The notes: generated by a model from the letters alone, not told the origin. Counted from the first letter of the stretch, positions 44,687-55,857 are shown. The stretch is 64,000 bases of DNA from Pseudomonas sp. B33.4 (GCF_034555375.1 NZ_CP140706.1:5261001-5325000); one strand, 5' to 3'. Numbers and translations are program-made.

Positions 44687-46693
44687 TCAGTTCTCCAGAA
44701 CCCGTAAAGTATCGACGGTGGCCTCGTGATACAGCTGCAACGCCTCGCGCACCTGCCCGGCGCTTTCCAGGCCGAGTACCTGTTGCGCGATGATCTGACA
44801 ATCCGCCAGCGCAAGCTCGCGCACCGTTGCCTTGACTGGTGCAATCATCGGCACGCTCACCGACAACTCATCCACACCCAACCCCAGCAACAGCGGCACC
44901 GCCAGACGCTCGGAAGCCATCGCCCCGCACACACCGACCCATTTGCCATGGGCGTGCGCGGCCTTCACGGTCATGGCGATCAGGCGCAAGACCGATGGAT
45001 GAAAACTGTCCGCCTGACTGGCCAGGCGCGGGTGATCGCGATCCATGGCCAAGGTGTATTGCGTCAGGTCATTGGTGCCGATCGAGAAGAAATCCACCAG
45101 CGGCGCGAACAGATCCGCCATCAGTGCTGCGGCCGGTACTTCGATCATGATCCCCAGTTTCGGCCGCTGCGTTAGCCCCAGCGCGTGGATTTCCTCGTCG
45201 AGTATCTGCCGCGCCTGACGCAGCTCCGACAGTTGTGTGACCATCGGCAACATGATGTGCAAACGCGTCAGATCGCAGCAGCCGAGCATGGCGCGGAACT
45301 GCTCGCGCAATAACTGCGGGCGCTCCAGACACAAGCGAATGCCGCGTACACCCAGGAACGGGTTGGTTTCGCGGTCCATGGGCACATAGGCCAGCGGTTT
45401 GTCGCCGCCAACATCGAGGGTACGCACCACCAGATTGTGGGCAGATCCGACGCAGCGAGCGATCGCACTGTAAGTGCCGACCTGTTCGTCATGGCTCGGC
45501 GCATGATTGCGCCCCAGATAGAGAAATTCCGAACGCAGCAGGCCAACGCCCGCGCCCCCCGAAGCCATGGCCTGCTCGGTTTCAGGCAAGGATGCGACGT
45601 TGGCCGACACCTCCACATGGTGTCCGTCACGGGTCCTGGCGGCGAGCGTTGCATTGGCCAGCTCATGCTCATGGCGTTGACGCTGCTGCGCGTGGCGAGC
45701 GTGCCACTGTTTGATCGCCGTGGGGTCCGGATGCACATGCAGTTCGCCCTTGTCGGCATCAAGCAGCACCTGAGTGCCGTTGCTCAACGCCAACATTTGC
45801 ACCGGCACCCCGCAGATCGACGGCAGGCCACAGGCGCGGGCGAGAATCGCCACGTGACTGGTCGCACCGCCGCCGACCGTGGCAAAGCCCAACACTTTGC
45901 TGGTATCGATCCGGGCAGTTTGCGATGGGGTCAGTTGATCGGCGATCAGAATGCACGCTTGCGGCAGCTCCAGCGCCTGCTCGCCAACACCCAACAGCAG
46001 CTTGAGCACACGACGCCCGACATCGGTCAGATCCGCCGCCCGTTCGGCCAGTAACGCGCTGCCCAGTTGCCGAAACATGGCCGCCGTCTCGTCCGTGGCT
46101 GCGCGCCAGGCGAACGCCGCACTTTTGCCCGCGCTGATCAGTGCCTGAGCCTGATCGAGCAGACCCGGATCTTCGAGCAGTTCCTGATGCGCCTTGAAGA
46201 TCTCGGCTTCGGCCTCGCCAGCGGCGGTGTCACGCAAATGCTGCAGGGCCAGATCCGCTTCGATCAGCGCATTGGCAAAGGCCTCGCGCTCGACGTCTGC
46301 TCCGCCGCCGAACTCGCTGACGTCGAAGACCGGTTCGCTGATCTGCACCACTTGGCCCAACGCCGAACCGGGTGAAGCGCAGACCCCACGCAGAAGTGTC
46401 AGCGTTTCAGTGGCGACAATTTCGGCAGGCGCTACCGCCGTCACCGCTTCGCCACAGCCCTCGGCCAGCATGCGGGTCAGTGTATCGATTGCAGCGTCTG
46501 CATCTTCGCCGACCGCGCTGACCTGCACGTTGTCACCAAAAGCGGTCTGCAACGCCATGATTGCCACCAGGGATTTGGCGTTGGCCTGGGCCTGTTGCTT
46601 GTGCAGGCAGATGTTTGCGCTAAACCCCTTTGCTGCTTGCGCGAACACCGCAGCCGGACGCGCGTGCAGACCATTGGGGTTGGGCAGTTTCAA
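44687..46693 (-). CDS. PTS HPr-EI protein (C-terminal part of a split EIIA-HPr-EI)
   Basis: A reading frame of 668 codons. HPr lies first (LKLPNPNGLHARPAAVFAQ, phosphorylated His10 of this frame), then EI, with the phospho-His in GGGATSHVAILAR, PEP-binding GVGLLRSEFLYLGR and SIGTNDLTQYTLAMDRDH. EI passes phosphate from PEP to HPr, then to EIIA. In related PTS systems EIIA, HPr and EI are a single protein. Here only one TAA and one ACG codon separate the EIIA frame from the TTG that opens this one, in the same frame, and no good ribosome site lies before the TTG. The upstream boundary is therefore uncertain. Confidence 0.8.
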   Translation of the reverse strand: MKLPNPNGLHARPAAVFAQAAKGFSANICLHKQQAQANAKSLVAIMALQTAFGDNVQVSAVGEDADAAIDTLTRMLAEGCGEAVTAVAPAEIVATETLTLLRGVCASPGSALGQVVQISEPVFDVSEFGGGADVEREAFANALIEADLALQHLRDTAAGEAEAEIFKAHQELLEDPGLLDQAQALISAGKSAAFAWRAATDETAAMFRQLGSALLAERAADLTDVGRRVLKLLLGVGEQALELPQACILIADQLTPSQTARIDTSKVLGFATVGGGATSHVAILARACGLPSICGVPVQMLALSNGTQVLLDADKGELHVHPDPTAIKQWHARHAQQRQRHEHELANATLAARTRDGHHVEVSANVASLPETEQAMASGGAGVGLLRSEFLYLGRNHAPSHDEQVGTYSAIARCVGSAHNLVVRTLDVGGDKPLAYVPMDRETNPFLGVRGIRLCLERPQLLREQFRAMLGCCDLTRLHIMLPMVTQLSELRQARQILDEEIHALGLTQRPKLGIMIEVPAAALMADLFAPLVDFFSIGTNDLTQYTLAMDRDHPRLASQADSFHPSVLRLIAMTVKAAHAHGKWVGVCGAMASERLAVPLLLGLGVDELSVSVPMIAPVKATVRELALADCQIIAQQVLGLESAGQVREALQLYHEATVDTLRVLEN

Positions 46694-46696
46694 CGT

Positions 46697-47215
46697 TTAC
46701 GAAAACACCACCTGCCCCTCGGTCGTGACTGGCGCCTCGCTGATGGCCTGCACTGCGCCGAGCTCAAGCAGCGGCTGCCCGCTTTCGACCCGTCCGCTCG
46801 GCGCGCCAAGCCAGGTAAACGGCTCACCACTGACGACCAACATCAGGGTCATCAGACTGCGCGCATGGCGGGCAATGTAATCGGCATCGAACTCGATCAG
46901 CGCCTGTCCGGCTGCAACCCGCTGCCCCTCTTCGACCAGAGAAGTGAAGCCTTGTCCGGCGAGGTTCACCGTATCGAGGCCAATATGCATCAACACCTGA
47001 ACGCCATGGTCATCGGTGATGCTCACGGCATGGCCGCTGGCCTGCACGTTGCTGATGATCCCGGCCAGCGGTGCGCACAGGGTCGATGAGGTCGGATCGA
47101 TGCACAGACCGTCACCGATCACGCGCCCGGAAAATACCGGATCGGGCACCTCGTCCAGCGCCATCAGGACACCTGACAAGGGAGCCAGCAGTTGCAATTG
47201 TTGGGGTGTGGCCAT
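46697..47215 (-). CDS. PTS EIIA (glucose/Crr type), N-terminal part of a split EIIA-HPr-EI
   Basis: A 172-residue EIIA-Glc-like protein. The phospho-His is His77 in VLMHIGLDTV, preceded by GHAVSITDDHG. ATG 47215 follows AGGTG. It ends in VVFS and a TAA; the next codons in the same frame continue TLKLPNPNGLHARP, the beginning of HPr. The gene therefore looks like the first domain of a multiphosphoryl transfer protein interrupted by a nonsense codon. Whether EIIA functions alone is open; a free EIIA is active in enteric bacteria. Confidence 0.82.
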   Translation of the reverse strand: MATPQQLQLLAPLSGVLMALDEVPDPVFSGRVIGDGLCIDPTSSTLCAPLAGIISNVQASGHAVSITDDHGVQVLMHIGLDTVNLAGQGFTSLVEEGQRVAAGQALIEFDADYIARHARSLMTLMLVVSGEPFTWLGAPSGRVESGQPLLELGAVQAISEAPVTTEGQVVFS

Positions 47216-47277
47216 GACGTCACCTGCAGTTTTATGCTTTGAAGTGCCGATGGAGCGCGATGCTCCATCAGCATCGC

Positions 47278-48597
<1,320 letters not shown>

Positions 48598-48608
48598 CTA
48601 GTTAAAGG

Positions 48609-50258
48609 TCAGGGATCGATCAGGTGCAGAACGAATGACTCGTAAGGCCGCAACGTCATCTGGCGCTTGCGCAACGGCCCGTCCGGATAATTGCTGATCA
48701 ATAGACGCTGACTCATCGACTCGCTGATGACCGTCGATGGCAACTGCACTTCACAGGTTGTTCCGTAGAAGTTGTTCACCACCAGCAAACGTTCGGCGTC
48801 ACCTTCACGCACATACGCCCAGACCTGCGGATGTTCAGGCAGTAATTGTTGGTACAGCCCGTCGGTGATCAACGATTCGCTGCGGCGCAGCGCGATAAGA
48901 CGGCGGTAGTGATGCAACACCGAGTCCGGGTCGTCGAGTTGATGGGCGACGTTGATCTGCGCAGCATTGGCCGGCACACCGATCCACGGCTCGACGCTGC
49001 TGAAACCGGCGTTCGGGCCGCCGTCCCAGTGCATCGGCGTACGCCCGTTATCACGGGATTTCTGCATGATTGCCGCCATGTTGTCGGCATCACTGCTGCC
49101 GGCTTCGCGCTTGAGGCGAAAGATGTTCAGCGTCTCGACATCGCGATAATGCTCGATCGATTCGAACCCCGGATTGGTCATGCCCAACTCTTCGCCCTGA
49201 TACACGAACGGCGTGCCCTGGAGAAAATGCAGCGCAGTGCCGAGCATCTTCGCCGAGACTTCGCGGTATTCGCCGTCATGGCCGAAGCGCGAGACCACTC
49301 GCGGTTGATCGTGGTTACACCAGAACAGCGCGTTCCAGCCGCCACCGGCCTGCATGCCGGTCTGCCAGTCAGACAGAATTTTCTTCAGCTGAAGGAAATC
49401 GAAATCGGCGCGCACCCACTTCTGCAGGTTCGGATAATCGACTTTCAGGTGATGAAAGTTGAACGTCATCGACAGTTCTTTCGACTGCGGATTGGAATAA
49501 CGGATGCAGTGTTCGAGGCTGGTCGAGGACATCTCGCCGACATTGATCAAGTCGTGGCCATCGAATACTTCGCGGTGCATCTGCTGCAAGTACGTGTGGA
49601 CATTCGGCCCATCGGTATAAAAGCGTCGGCCATCGCTGCTGTCTTCGGGAAAGTCTGCGGGCTTGGAGATCAGATTGATCACATCGAGACGAAAACCACC
49701 CACGCCCTTGTCCCGCCAGAACTGCATCATCCTGAACACTTCAGCGCGCACCTTGGGGTTGTCCCAATTCAGGTCGGCCTGGGTGTGGTCGAACAGGTGC
49801 AGGTAATACTGGCCGGTCTGCGCTTCATATTCCCAGGCAGAACCACCGAACTTGGATTCCCAGTTGTTCGGCTGATCACGCCAGATGTAGAAGTCACGGT
49901 AAGGGTTGTCGAGACTGCTGCGCGCCTGCTGGAACCATGCGTGTTCGATCGAGGTGTGATTGACCACGATGTCGAGCATCAGCTTGATCCCGCGCTTGCC
50001 CGCCTCGGCGATCAGCAATTCGCAGTCGGCCATGCTGCCGTAGCTCGGATCGATGGCGTAGTAATCGCTGATGTCATAGCCGTTATCGCGCTGTGGCGAA
50101 CGCAGAAATGGCGTGATCCACAAACAGTCGACACCCAGCCATTGCAGGTAATCAAGCTTGGCGACGATGCCGAGCAAATCCCCTGTCGGGTTGCCGGCGT
50201 GGCTATGAAAACTCTTCGGATAGACCTGGTAGATCACCGAACGCTGCCAGTCTTGCAT
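48609..50258 (-). CDS. treC: Trehalose-6-phosphate hydrolase (alpha,alpha-phosphotrehalase)
   Basis: A 549-residue GH13 enzyme splitting trehalose 6-phosphate into glucose and glucose 6-phosphate. The catalytic residues are visible: nucleophile Asp in GGFRLDVINL, acid Glu in INVGEMSS, and Asp in CNHDQPR; DIVVNHTS is a further conserved region. Length is typical of TreC. GAAGGAG precedes the ATG. The gene follows treP after 21 bp, so import and hydrolysis are co-expressed. Confidence 0.93.
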   Translation of the reverse strand: MQDWQRSVIYQVYPKSFHSHAGNPTGDLLGIVAKLDYLQWLGVDCLWITPFLRSPQRDNGYDISDYYAIDPSYGSMADCELLIAEAGKRGIKLMLDIVVNHTSIEHAWFQQARSSLDNPYRDFYIWRDQPNNWESKFGGSAWEYEAQTGQYYLHLFDHTQADLNWDNPKVRAEVFRMMQFWRDKGVGGFRLDVINLISKPADFPEDSSDGRRFYTDGPNVHTYLQQMHREVFDGHDLINVGEMSSTSLEHCIRYSNPQSKELSMTFNFHHLKVDYPNLQKWVRADFDFLQLKKILSDWQTGMQAGGGWNALFWCNHDQPRVVSRFGHDGEYREVSAKMLGTALHFLQGTPFVYQGEELGMTNPGFESIEHYRDVETLNIFRLKREAGSSDADNMAAIMQKSRDNGRTPMHWDGGPNAGFSSVEPWIGVPANAAQINVAHQLDDPDSVLHHYRRLIALRRSESLITDGLYQQLLPEHPQVWAYVREGDAERLLVVNNFYGTTCEVQLPSTVISESMSQRLLISNYPDGPLRKRQMTLRPYESFVLHLIDP

Positions 50259-50279
50259 GGCGAAACTCCTTCAATAATG

Positions 50280-51722
50280 TCAGGCAACCCGATAACCGGG
50301 CCGGACAATCTTCATGCTCAGTGCACAGGTCAGAACAAACGGCACGAGCATGGCAATCAGCATCCCGATGACGAACATCGGGATGTACTGCGGAATGATC
50401 GAGATGAATCCCGGCAGACCACCGACGCCGATGGCCGAGGCCTGAACCTTGTTCAGCGAGAGGAACACGCAGCCCAGCGCCGAGCCGGTCAGCGCGGCGT
50501 AAAACGGAAACTTGTAGCGCAAATTGACGCCGAACATCGCCGGTTCCGTGATACCGAAATAAGCGGAAATCGCCGAGGTGGATGCCATGCTCTTGTCCCG
50601 CGCATTGCGGGTCATCCAGAACACCGCCAACGCAGCACTGCCTTGGGCAAGGTTGGACATGACGATCATCGGCCAGATGAAGGTGCCGCCCTGGGTCGAG
50701 ATCAATTGCAGATCGACCGCGAGAAACATGTGGTGCATGCCGGTGATCACCAGCGGCGCATACAGCAGACCGAAAATCGCTCCGCCCACCATCGGCGCCA
50801 GGTCAAACAGCATGACCAGCCCTTCGGTGATGAAGATGCCGATGTGGCGGGTCACCGGGCCGATTACCGCCAGCGCCAAAACACCGGTGACGACAATCGT
50901 AGTGATCGGCACCACGAGCAATTGAATGGCGTTCGGCACGCGTGCGCGCAACCATTTTTCGATGACACTCATCACGTAGGCCGCCAGCAGAATCGGCAGG
51001 ATCTGCCCCTGGTAACCGACCTTTTCCACTTGAAACAGACCGAGAATGTCGAAGTACGGCAGTTGCTGCCCGTCCAGCCCGGCCACGGCCTTGCCGTAAT
51101 TCCAGGCGTTGAGCAGATCCGGGTGCACCAGCATCAGACCGAGCACGATGCCGAGGATCTCGCTGCCGCCAAAGCGTTTGGCCGCCGACCAGCCCACCAG
51201 CGCCGGCAGAAACACGAACGAGGTGTTGGCCATCAGGTTGATCAGGCTCCACAGCCCGTCGAGTTTCGGGTAGGCATCGAGCAGGGTCTGCCCTTCGATG
51301 AACATGCCTTTGGCGCCGAGCAGATTGTTGATGCCCATGAGCAAGCCGGCAATGATCAGTGCTGGCAGGATCGGCATGAACACATCGGAAAACACCCGCA
51401 CCAGCCGCTGCATGGCGTTGATCTTTTCGGCGCTCTTCTGTTTGACGTCAGCGATGGTTGACGCGGCGAGACCGGTCTGCCGACGCAGTTCGGCATAGAC
51501 CTTTTCCACTTCGCCCGGGCCGATCACTACCTGATAGAGGCCGCCGGTGAAGAACGAGCCTTTGACCAGATCAATCTGATTGAGCGTGGCGCTGTCGACC
51601 CGACTCGGGTCCTTCAGGGCCAGTCGCAACCGCGTGACGCAATGGGCGGCCTGTTCGAGGTTGTCGCTGCCACCGAGGCTGTGCAGCAACTGCGCGGCGA
51701 TGTTCGGATAGTCGTGGCTCAT
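50280..51722 (-). CDS. treP: PTS trehalose transporter EIIBC
   Basis: A 480-residue membrane transporter phosphorylating trehalose on entry. The EIIB domain is at about 1-90 with phospho-Cys28 in HCVTRLRLAL; EIIC follows with about ten membrane segments and GITEPAMFGVNLRYKFPF, the sugar-site signature. There is no fused EIIA, so phosphate must come from the operon EIIA. The start is ATG 51722 with GGAAG upstream; this Shine-Dalgarno overlaps an AAGAACAA motif. It is the first gene after the treR-treP operator. Confidence 0.93.
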   Translation of the reverse strand: MSHDYPNIAAQLLHSLGGSDNLEQAAHCVTRLRLALKDPSRVDSATLNQIDLVKGSFFTGGLYQVVIGPGEVEKVYAELRRQTGLAASTIADVKQKSAEKINAMQRLVRVFSDVFMPILPALIIAGLLMGINNLLGAKGMFIEGQTLLDAYPKLDGLWSLINLMANTSFVFLPALVGWSAAKRFGGSEILGIVLGLMLVHPDLLNAWNYGKAVAGLDGQQLPYFDILGLFQVEKVGYQGQILPILLAAYVMSVIEKWLRARVPNAIQLLVVPITTIVVTGVLALAVIGPVTRHIGIFITEGLVMLFDLAPMVGGAIFGLLYAPLVITGMHHMFLAVDLQLISTQGGTFIWPMIVMSNLAQGSAALAVFWMTRNARDKSMASTSAISAYFGITEPAMFGVNLRYKFPFYAALTGSALGCVFLSLNKVQASAIGVGGLPGFISIIPQYIPMFVIGMLIAMLVPFVLTCALSMKIVRPGYRVA

Positions 51723-51724
51723 GC

Positions 51725-51732
51725 TTGTTCTT
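51725..51732 (-). promoter_or_regulatory. Candidate Crc/Hfq motif overlapping the treP ribosome site
   Basis: AAGAACAA on the mRNA strand fits AAnAAnAA exactly and lies 2 bases from the treP start codon, overlapping the GGAAG. Binding would block translation initiation. A match of eight bases is short, so position carries most weight. Confidence 0.5.
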
Positions 51733-51771
51733 CCGCTGTGGATTGTTGTTATTGGCAGCACGCCGAAGCGA

Positions 51772-51818
51772 AAAATACTCGTCTGTACGAGTTAATGCAA
51801 CAACTCGTACAGACGAGT
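51772..51818 (-). promoter_or_regulatory. tre operon promoter with twin TreR operators
   Basis: Two 16-bp palindromes of the form ACTCGT-N4-ACGAGT occur at 51777-51792 and 51803-51818; they are reverse complements of one another, with centres 26 bp apart. For the minus strand, TTGCAT (51800-51795) and TATTTT (51777-51772) form -35/-10 hexamers with a 17-bp spacer almost filled by the first palindrome. Repressor binding would block RNA polymerase directly. Confidence 0.8.
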
Positions 51819-51957
51819 TTGTTTATGTATATTCTCGCCAGACCGAAGGCGAATTTTCCTACCGAACCCTAAGGTGATTTCCATCGTCCACATGGACAAA
51901 GCCCTACCCTGGCCGTAAGGTTCGAAGCTTTGAGCACCGTCGGCACCGAGCCTCCCC

Positions 51958-52662
51958 ATGAGCAAATACAACCAGATCTATAGCGATCTGCTGGCCAGCA
52001 TCACGACCGAGCGCCTGGAGCGCGGCGCCCGCCTGCCTTCCGAAACCGAATTGATGGACAGCTATCAGGCCAGTCGCGGCACGGTGCGCAAGGCTATCGA
52101 ACTGCTTCAGGAACGCGGTTTTGCGCAGAAAATCCATGGCAAAGGCACCTTCGTGCTTTCGACCAACCCGATCGAGTTTCAGCTCGGCGGCATCGTCAGT
52201 TTCCAGGAGACCTACCCGCGCCTGGGCAACGACGTCAGCACCGAAGTGGTCGAGCTGAGCCAGATCCCGCTCGAAGGCACCCTGCTCGAACACATCCATG
52301 CCGAACCCGGCAGCCTAATCACGCGGATCAAGCGCGTACGGCGGATCGACGGCAAACGGGTCATCCTCGACATCAACCACTTTGTCAGCGACGTGATTCC
52401 CGGGCTGTCCCTCGACATCGCCGAGCAGTCGATCTACGCCCATATCGAACAGACCCTGCAGTTACAGATTGCCTACGCCCAGCGCACCATCGAAGCCGTA
52501 CCGCGCAGCAAGGACGATCAACTGCACCTGGACCTCGACGGCCAGAGCCATGTGATCGTGGTCAGTAACCAGACCTTCCTCCAGGACGGTCGTCAGTTCG
52601 AGTACACCGAGTCGCGGCACACCCTGGACAAGTTTTACTTCTCCGACGTGGCACGACGCTGA
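51958..52662 (+). CDS. treR: GntR-family trehalose operon repressor
   Basis: A 234-residue regulator. The N-terminal GntR winged helix-turn-helix (about 1-70) has LPSETELMDSYQASRGTVRKAI; the rest is an UTRA effector domain (EPGSLITRIKRVRRIDGKRVIL). It matches TreR of the HutC branch, which responds to trehalose 6-phosphate. It is divergent from treP, and the twin operators lie in between, so control of treP is nearly certain and autoregulation likely. Confidence 0.9.
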   Translation: MSKYNQIYSDLLASITTERLERGARLPSETELMDSYQASRGTVRKAIELLQERGFAQKIHGKGTFVLSTNPIEFQLGGIVSFQETYPRLGNDVSTEVVELSQIPLEGTLLEHIHAEPGSLITRIKRVRRIDGKRVILDINHFVSDVIPGLSLDIAEQSIYAHIEQTLQLQIAYAQRTIEAVPRSKDDQLHLDLDGQSHVIVVSNQTFLQDGRQFEYTESRHTLDKFYFSDVARR

Positions 52663-52764
52663 CCCCCGCACGTTTCGAACGACAATGTGCGGTACATATG
52701 TAGTGCACTCCCCTTGAGTGAACAGGCCATGCTCGGCCTTCATTTTCTCAAGGATGGAGAAAGC

Positions 52765-55700
52765 ATGAACGCAGCCCAGCAACCTCCTCTGCCGAACCCG
52801 GCAGACAAAGCAGCTCTCAAGCGGATCGCCTTTACTGTCGTGCAAAACTGCCCCGGCCTGCAGGATGCCGCACGTGAAGCCGCGCGTGATCTGCTCGAAG
52901 CCAAAGGCTTGTCGAGCCTTGATCCGGATCAGGTGTATTTCCACCGTTTCAAGACTGCCCAGAGCAGCACTCGCTCGTTTACCGGGTGGGAGCACATCCG
53001 TGAAAAACCCTACGAATCGATGACGCTGACACAACTGGTGATTCATCGTTTTCGCGCCACCGATCAGGACAACGCCGATCTTCTCGATCTGTACGGCGGC
53101 TTCTATACGGAAGGCCCACAGGGCGATGATTTCGACGAAAAAAATGAAGTGCGCCTGCACGGCAATGAGGTCTTGAAAGCGTTCTGGAGCCTCGACTTCA
53201 GTGGTCATTACAGCGCCACTCTGACGGACTTCTGGAACAGCCACGCCGACGATTTCCGCACCTTGGCCAAGTGCAATTTCCTCAGCCGTGCGGTGCAGGC
53301 GCGGGACCTTGGGCAACTCACCGGCAGTGACTTTCAATGGCTGCTGGACTCGGTAGTGGGGCCTGTCAGCTGGCCGGTAACCCTGAGCATGCTGCAAGCG
53401 AGTCACACGCCGACGGGAGATGTATACGTCTTCGACATTGACGGCCATGTCGCCACGCAGCTGCTGCGCATCGTCGATCCCGGTGGCCGACAGATTATCT
53501 ACCTGCCCAGTGAAACCGAGGCGTTCGTGGTCAAGGATACGGCGGCAGACCTGCATTGGTGGGTGCTTGAGCAAATGAACGACGCGAACCGTCGCGCGGC
53601 CTTCATGGAGCACTTTGCACTCGCCGACCGTCAGCAGATGACCGAGAACGTGACTGACCTGATGAATCGGCTCGTCGGCACCTGGGGCCGGGCCGACCAT
53701 CACCTGATCAACCGCACAAACCTGCTGCTGACCGATGATGCATTCAGTTGGCTGCGCGACTCGACCCGCCAGGCGATGTTCGCAGAAGCCCACCTGTCCC
53801 TGACATCTAATGCTGATCTGCGCAAAAAGCTGTGGATCGGTTATCTGAGTGCGGGACTCAAGGTGTTTGGACCGATGGCCACTGTCGGCTGGCCGCTGGC
53901 GCTGCCGGTGATTGGTGCCACCGTTGCCAGCATGGGGCTGAATATCGATCAGGCCCAAAACGGCAAGAGCAACGCCGAACGCAAGGCCGGCGTGCTGGGT
54001 GCGGTCTTGAGTGGCATCAACCTGTTATTCAACCTTCCATTGCTGATCGGCACCGGGCCGATGCTGGAGATTGGCGCCGAGGTCGAGGCGGCAGAGGCCG
54101 CAGAAATGGCCGAGTACAGCGAAGCCTTGAGCTCTGACGCCGGGGCCGAGGCCGACAACCCACTGCAGATCATGGTGCCAGACGATGTCGACATCACCGT
54201 ACCGAACCTTGATGAAACGGTGCTGGTTCCAGCGCAGACCACTCCACCGCCCCCGGTGCCCGAACGTTATCAATGCAACGAGTTGCTCGATGGCACAGCA
54301 CTCGGTGAAGAGTCCGGGAAATTCCAAGGCATTTACCGTCTCGACGCCGATCCGCCCTACGCCATTCTGATGAACGATGCTCCGTACTATGTGCGCTACT
54401 TCGCCAACTCTCGTGGCAGTGGTGACTGGGCCATCGTTGACCCGGAGCGCCCCAACCAGCTCGTCCACGCCTTGCCGATCCGCCTCAATGGCGAAGGTCA
54501 ATGGGAGCGCATGCCTGCACTGGGTCTCAAGGGCGGCGGCCAGTGCATGGGCAAGCCATGCGCCCCTGATATCGAACTCGACACCTTCGAACCTGCATCA
54601 CCCGAGGCGTCCCCCCAACCGGCGCAAGAAGTGCAACCTTCAACATCGCGCCCCGCACGTCCGGTGACCAGCGCCTACGACATCGACCCGCTGGTGCGCC
54701 GTTCGATAAAAGCCTGGGCGTTGAACCTCGACGAAACCCATGCCCAGTTGCAGCCCGACGGTAATGGCGGTTTCGGCATGGACGACCCGTTCCAGCTATA
54801 TGCCACCGGTAAGCGCCAACTCTTGCAGAGTTCAGCCAGAGGCTTTTTCAAGAACCTGCCGTGGATCATCCAGCCTGCGCGTCCGGCAATGCCAGAGATC
54901 AACCGCCTGATGTCATTGGCCGATCTTGTCGATGGAATTTTTGAAAGGGCTTCAGGGCTGGTGGTCGGAGAAACCCTAGATCGCATCGCCAGCCTGCGTT
55001 TTCTGATTGAAAACATGCCGGCGCTGGCCCGCCACGCGAAGACCCTGTACATGCGCGGTCTGCTCAGTGACTTCGCTCAGGTTGAGCTTAACCGCTACTT
55101 CACCAGCGGCCAGATGACCGCGGATTTACGCGCTTACCTGATCAGTCTTGGCAGCGATCCCGGTGGTCAATTCAACCCACTGGAACTGGTCCAGGTCGCG
55201 CGAGCGAACGGGGTTCGGGTCCAGGCGATCGACTGCGCGGCAAGCTACAAAATGAAAACCCCGCTGCCCTCCGTCGACGAACAAATGATGAGCACCTACC
55301 TGACAAACGACATCATGACCGGTGACGTCTACCTCAACAGCCCGCAGAAGTGGATCGTGGTGACGGATGCCCACAACACCAACACCTTCAGAGGGCTGCT
55401 GGGCATCAGCGAACTGAAGGGAGGAATCAGCCTGCGAATCGATGAAGTAGGCACCGGTGAAGGGCTGGGGGTGGATGTCGATCCGGGTATTGAAGTCCCA
55501 CGCGGCAGCTCGCCCGGTGGCACCGCCAGGCAAGGTAATCCGGATCTTCTGCGCGCCGACTTGCGCTTGAAAGTCCAGGCACCCGAGGTGACCTGGACCG
55601 ATGAGACGCTGGAAAATCTTTTGTACCGACGCGGCATGTACCTGTTCGAAAAAACAGGCGACAGTTACACGCTGATCCATCGCAGCAAGCAGGGCATGCT

Positions 55701-55857
55701 GCAACGCACACCGATCGCTCGCTTGAATGAGGGCAAGGTCTCCATCCACCGCCCTGCGTGGCAGCGTGTGAATGACATCGCGTTCGCCAACCTGAAGGAC
55801 ATGTCTCAGCGGTTGTCCGATACCGGACTGATATTGCGTAGCCGGATTCCTGATTGA
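52765..55857 (+). CDS. Toxin-like protein with DUF6543-type N terminus and degenerate TIKI/ChaN-like domain, copy A
   Basis: A 1030-residue predicted toxin. Residues about 1-330 resemble the dermonecrotic-toxin-like module (VYFHRFKTAQSSTRSFTGWEH, TLTQLVIHRFRATDQDNADLL). A hydrophobic segment about 360-450 follows (FGPMATVGWPLALPVIGATVASMGLNI), plausibly for membrane insertion. The C-terminal 330 residues resemble the 'membrane-targeted effector domain' toxins: LVVGETLDRIASLRFLIENMP, then ADLRAYLISLGSDP. In intact family members I recall GExH; here it is G735-E-T-L738, so the His is missing. No signal peptide is seen. The start is ATG 52765 after AAGGATGGAGAA. It has its own terminator. Confidence 0.65.
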   Translation: MNAAQQPPLPNPADKAALKRIAFTVVQNCPGLQDAAREAARDLLEAKGLSSLDPDQVYFHRFKTAQSSTRSFTGWEHIREKPYESMTLTQLVIHRFRATDQDNADLLDLYGGFYTEGPQGDDFDEKNEVRLHGNEVLKAFWSLDFSGHYSATLTDFWNSHADDFRTLAKCNFLSRAVQARDLGQLTGSDFQWLLDSVVGPVSWPVTLSMLQASHTPTGDVYVFDIDGHVATQLLRIVDPGGRQIIYLPSETEAFVVKDTAADLHWWVLEQMNDANRRAAFMEHFALADRQQMTENVTDLMNRLVGTWGRADHHLINRTNLLLTDDAFSWLRDSTRQAMFAEAHLSLTSNADLRKKLWIGYLSAGLKVFGPMATVGWPLALPVIGATVASMGLNIDQAQNGKSNAERKAGVLGAVLSGINLLFNLPLLIGTGPMLEIGAEVEAAEAAEMAEYSEALSSDAGAEADNPLQIMVPDDVDITVPNLDETVLVPAQTTPPPPVPERYQCNELLDGTALGEESGKFQGIYRLDADPPYAILMNDAPYYVRYFANSRGSGDWAIVDPERPNQLVHALPIRLNGEGQWERMPALGLKGGGQCMGKPCAPDIELDTFEPASPEASPQPAQEVQPSTSRPARPVTSAYDIDPLVRRSIKAWALNLDETHAQLQPDGNGGFGMDDPFQLYATGKRQLLQSSARGFFKNLPWIIQPARPAMPEINRLMSLADLVDGIFERASGLVVGETLDRIASLRFLIENMPALARHAKTLYMRGLLSDFAQVELNRYFTSGQMTADLRAYLISLGSDPGGQFNPLELVQVARANGVRVQAIDCAASYKMKTPLPSVDEQMMSTYLTNDIMTGDVYLNSPQKWIVVTDAHNTNTFRGLLGISELKGGISLRIDEVGTGEGLGVDVDPGIEVPRGSSPGGTARQGNPDLLRADLRLKVQAPEVTWTDETLENLLYRRGMYLFEKTGDSYTLIHRSKQGMLQRTPIARLNEGKVSIHRPAWQRVNDIAFANLKDMSQRLSDTGLILRSRIPD

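Noticed and set aside
48846..51461. 871-codon frame opposite treC and treP
   Set aside because: It spans two real genes and their junction, which a true gene would hardly do; composition is shadow-like.
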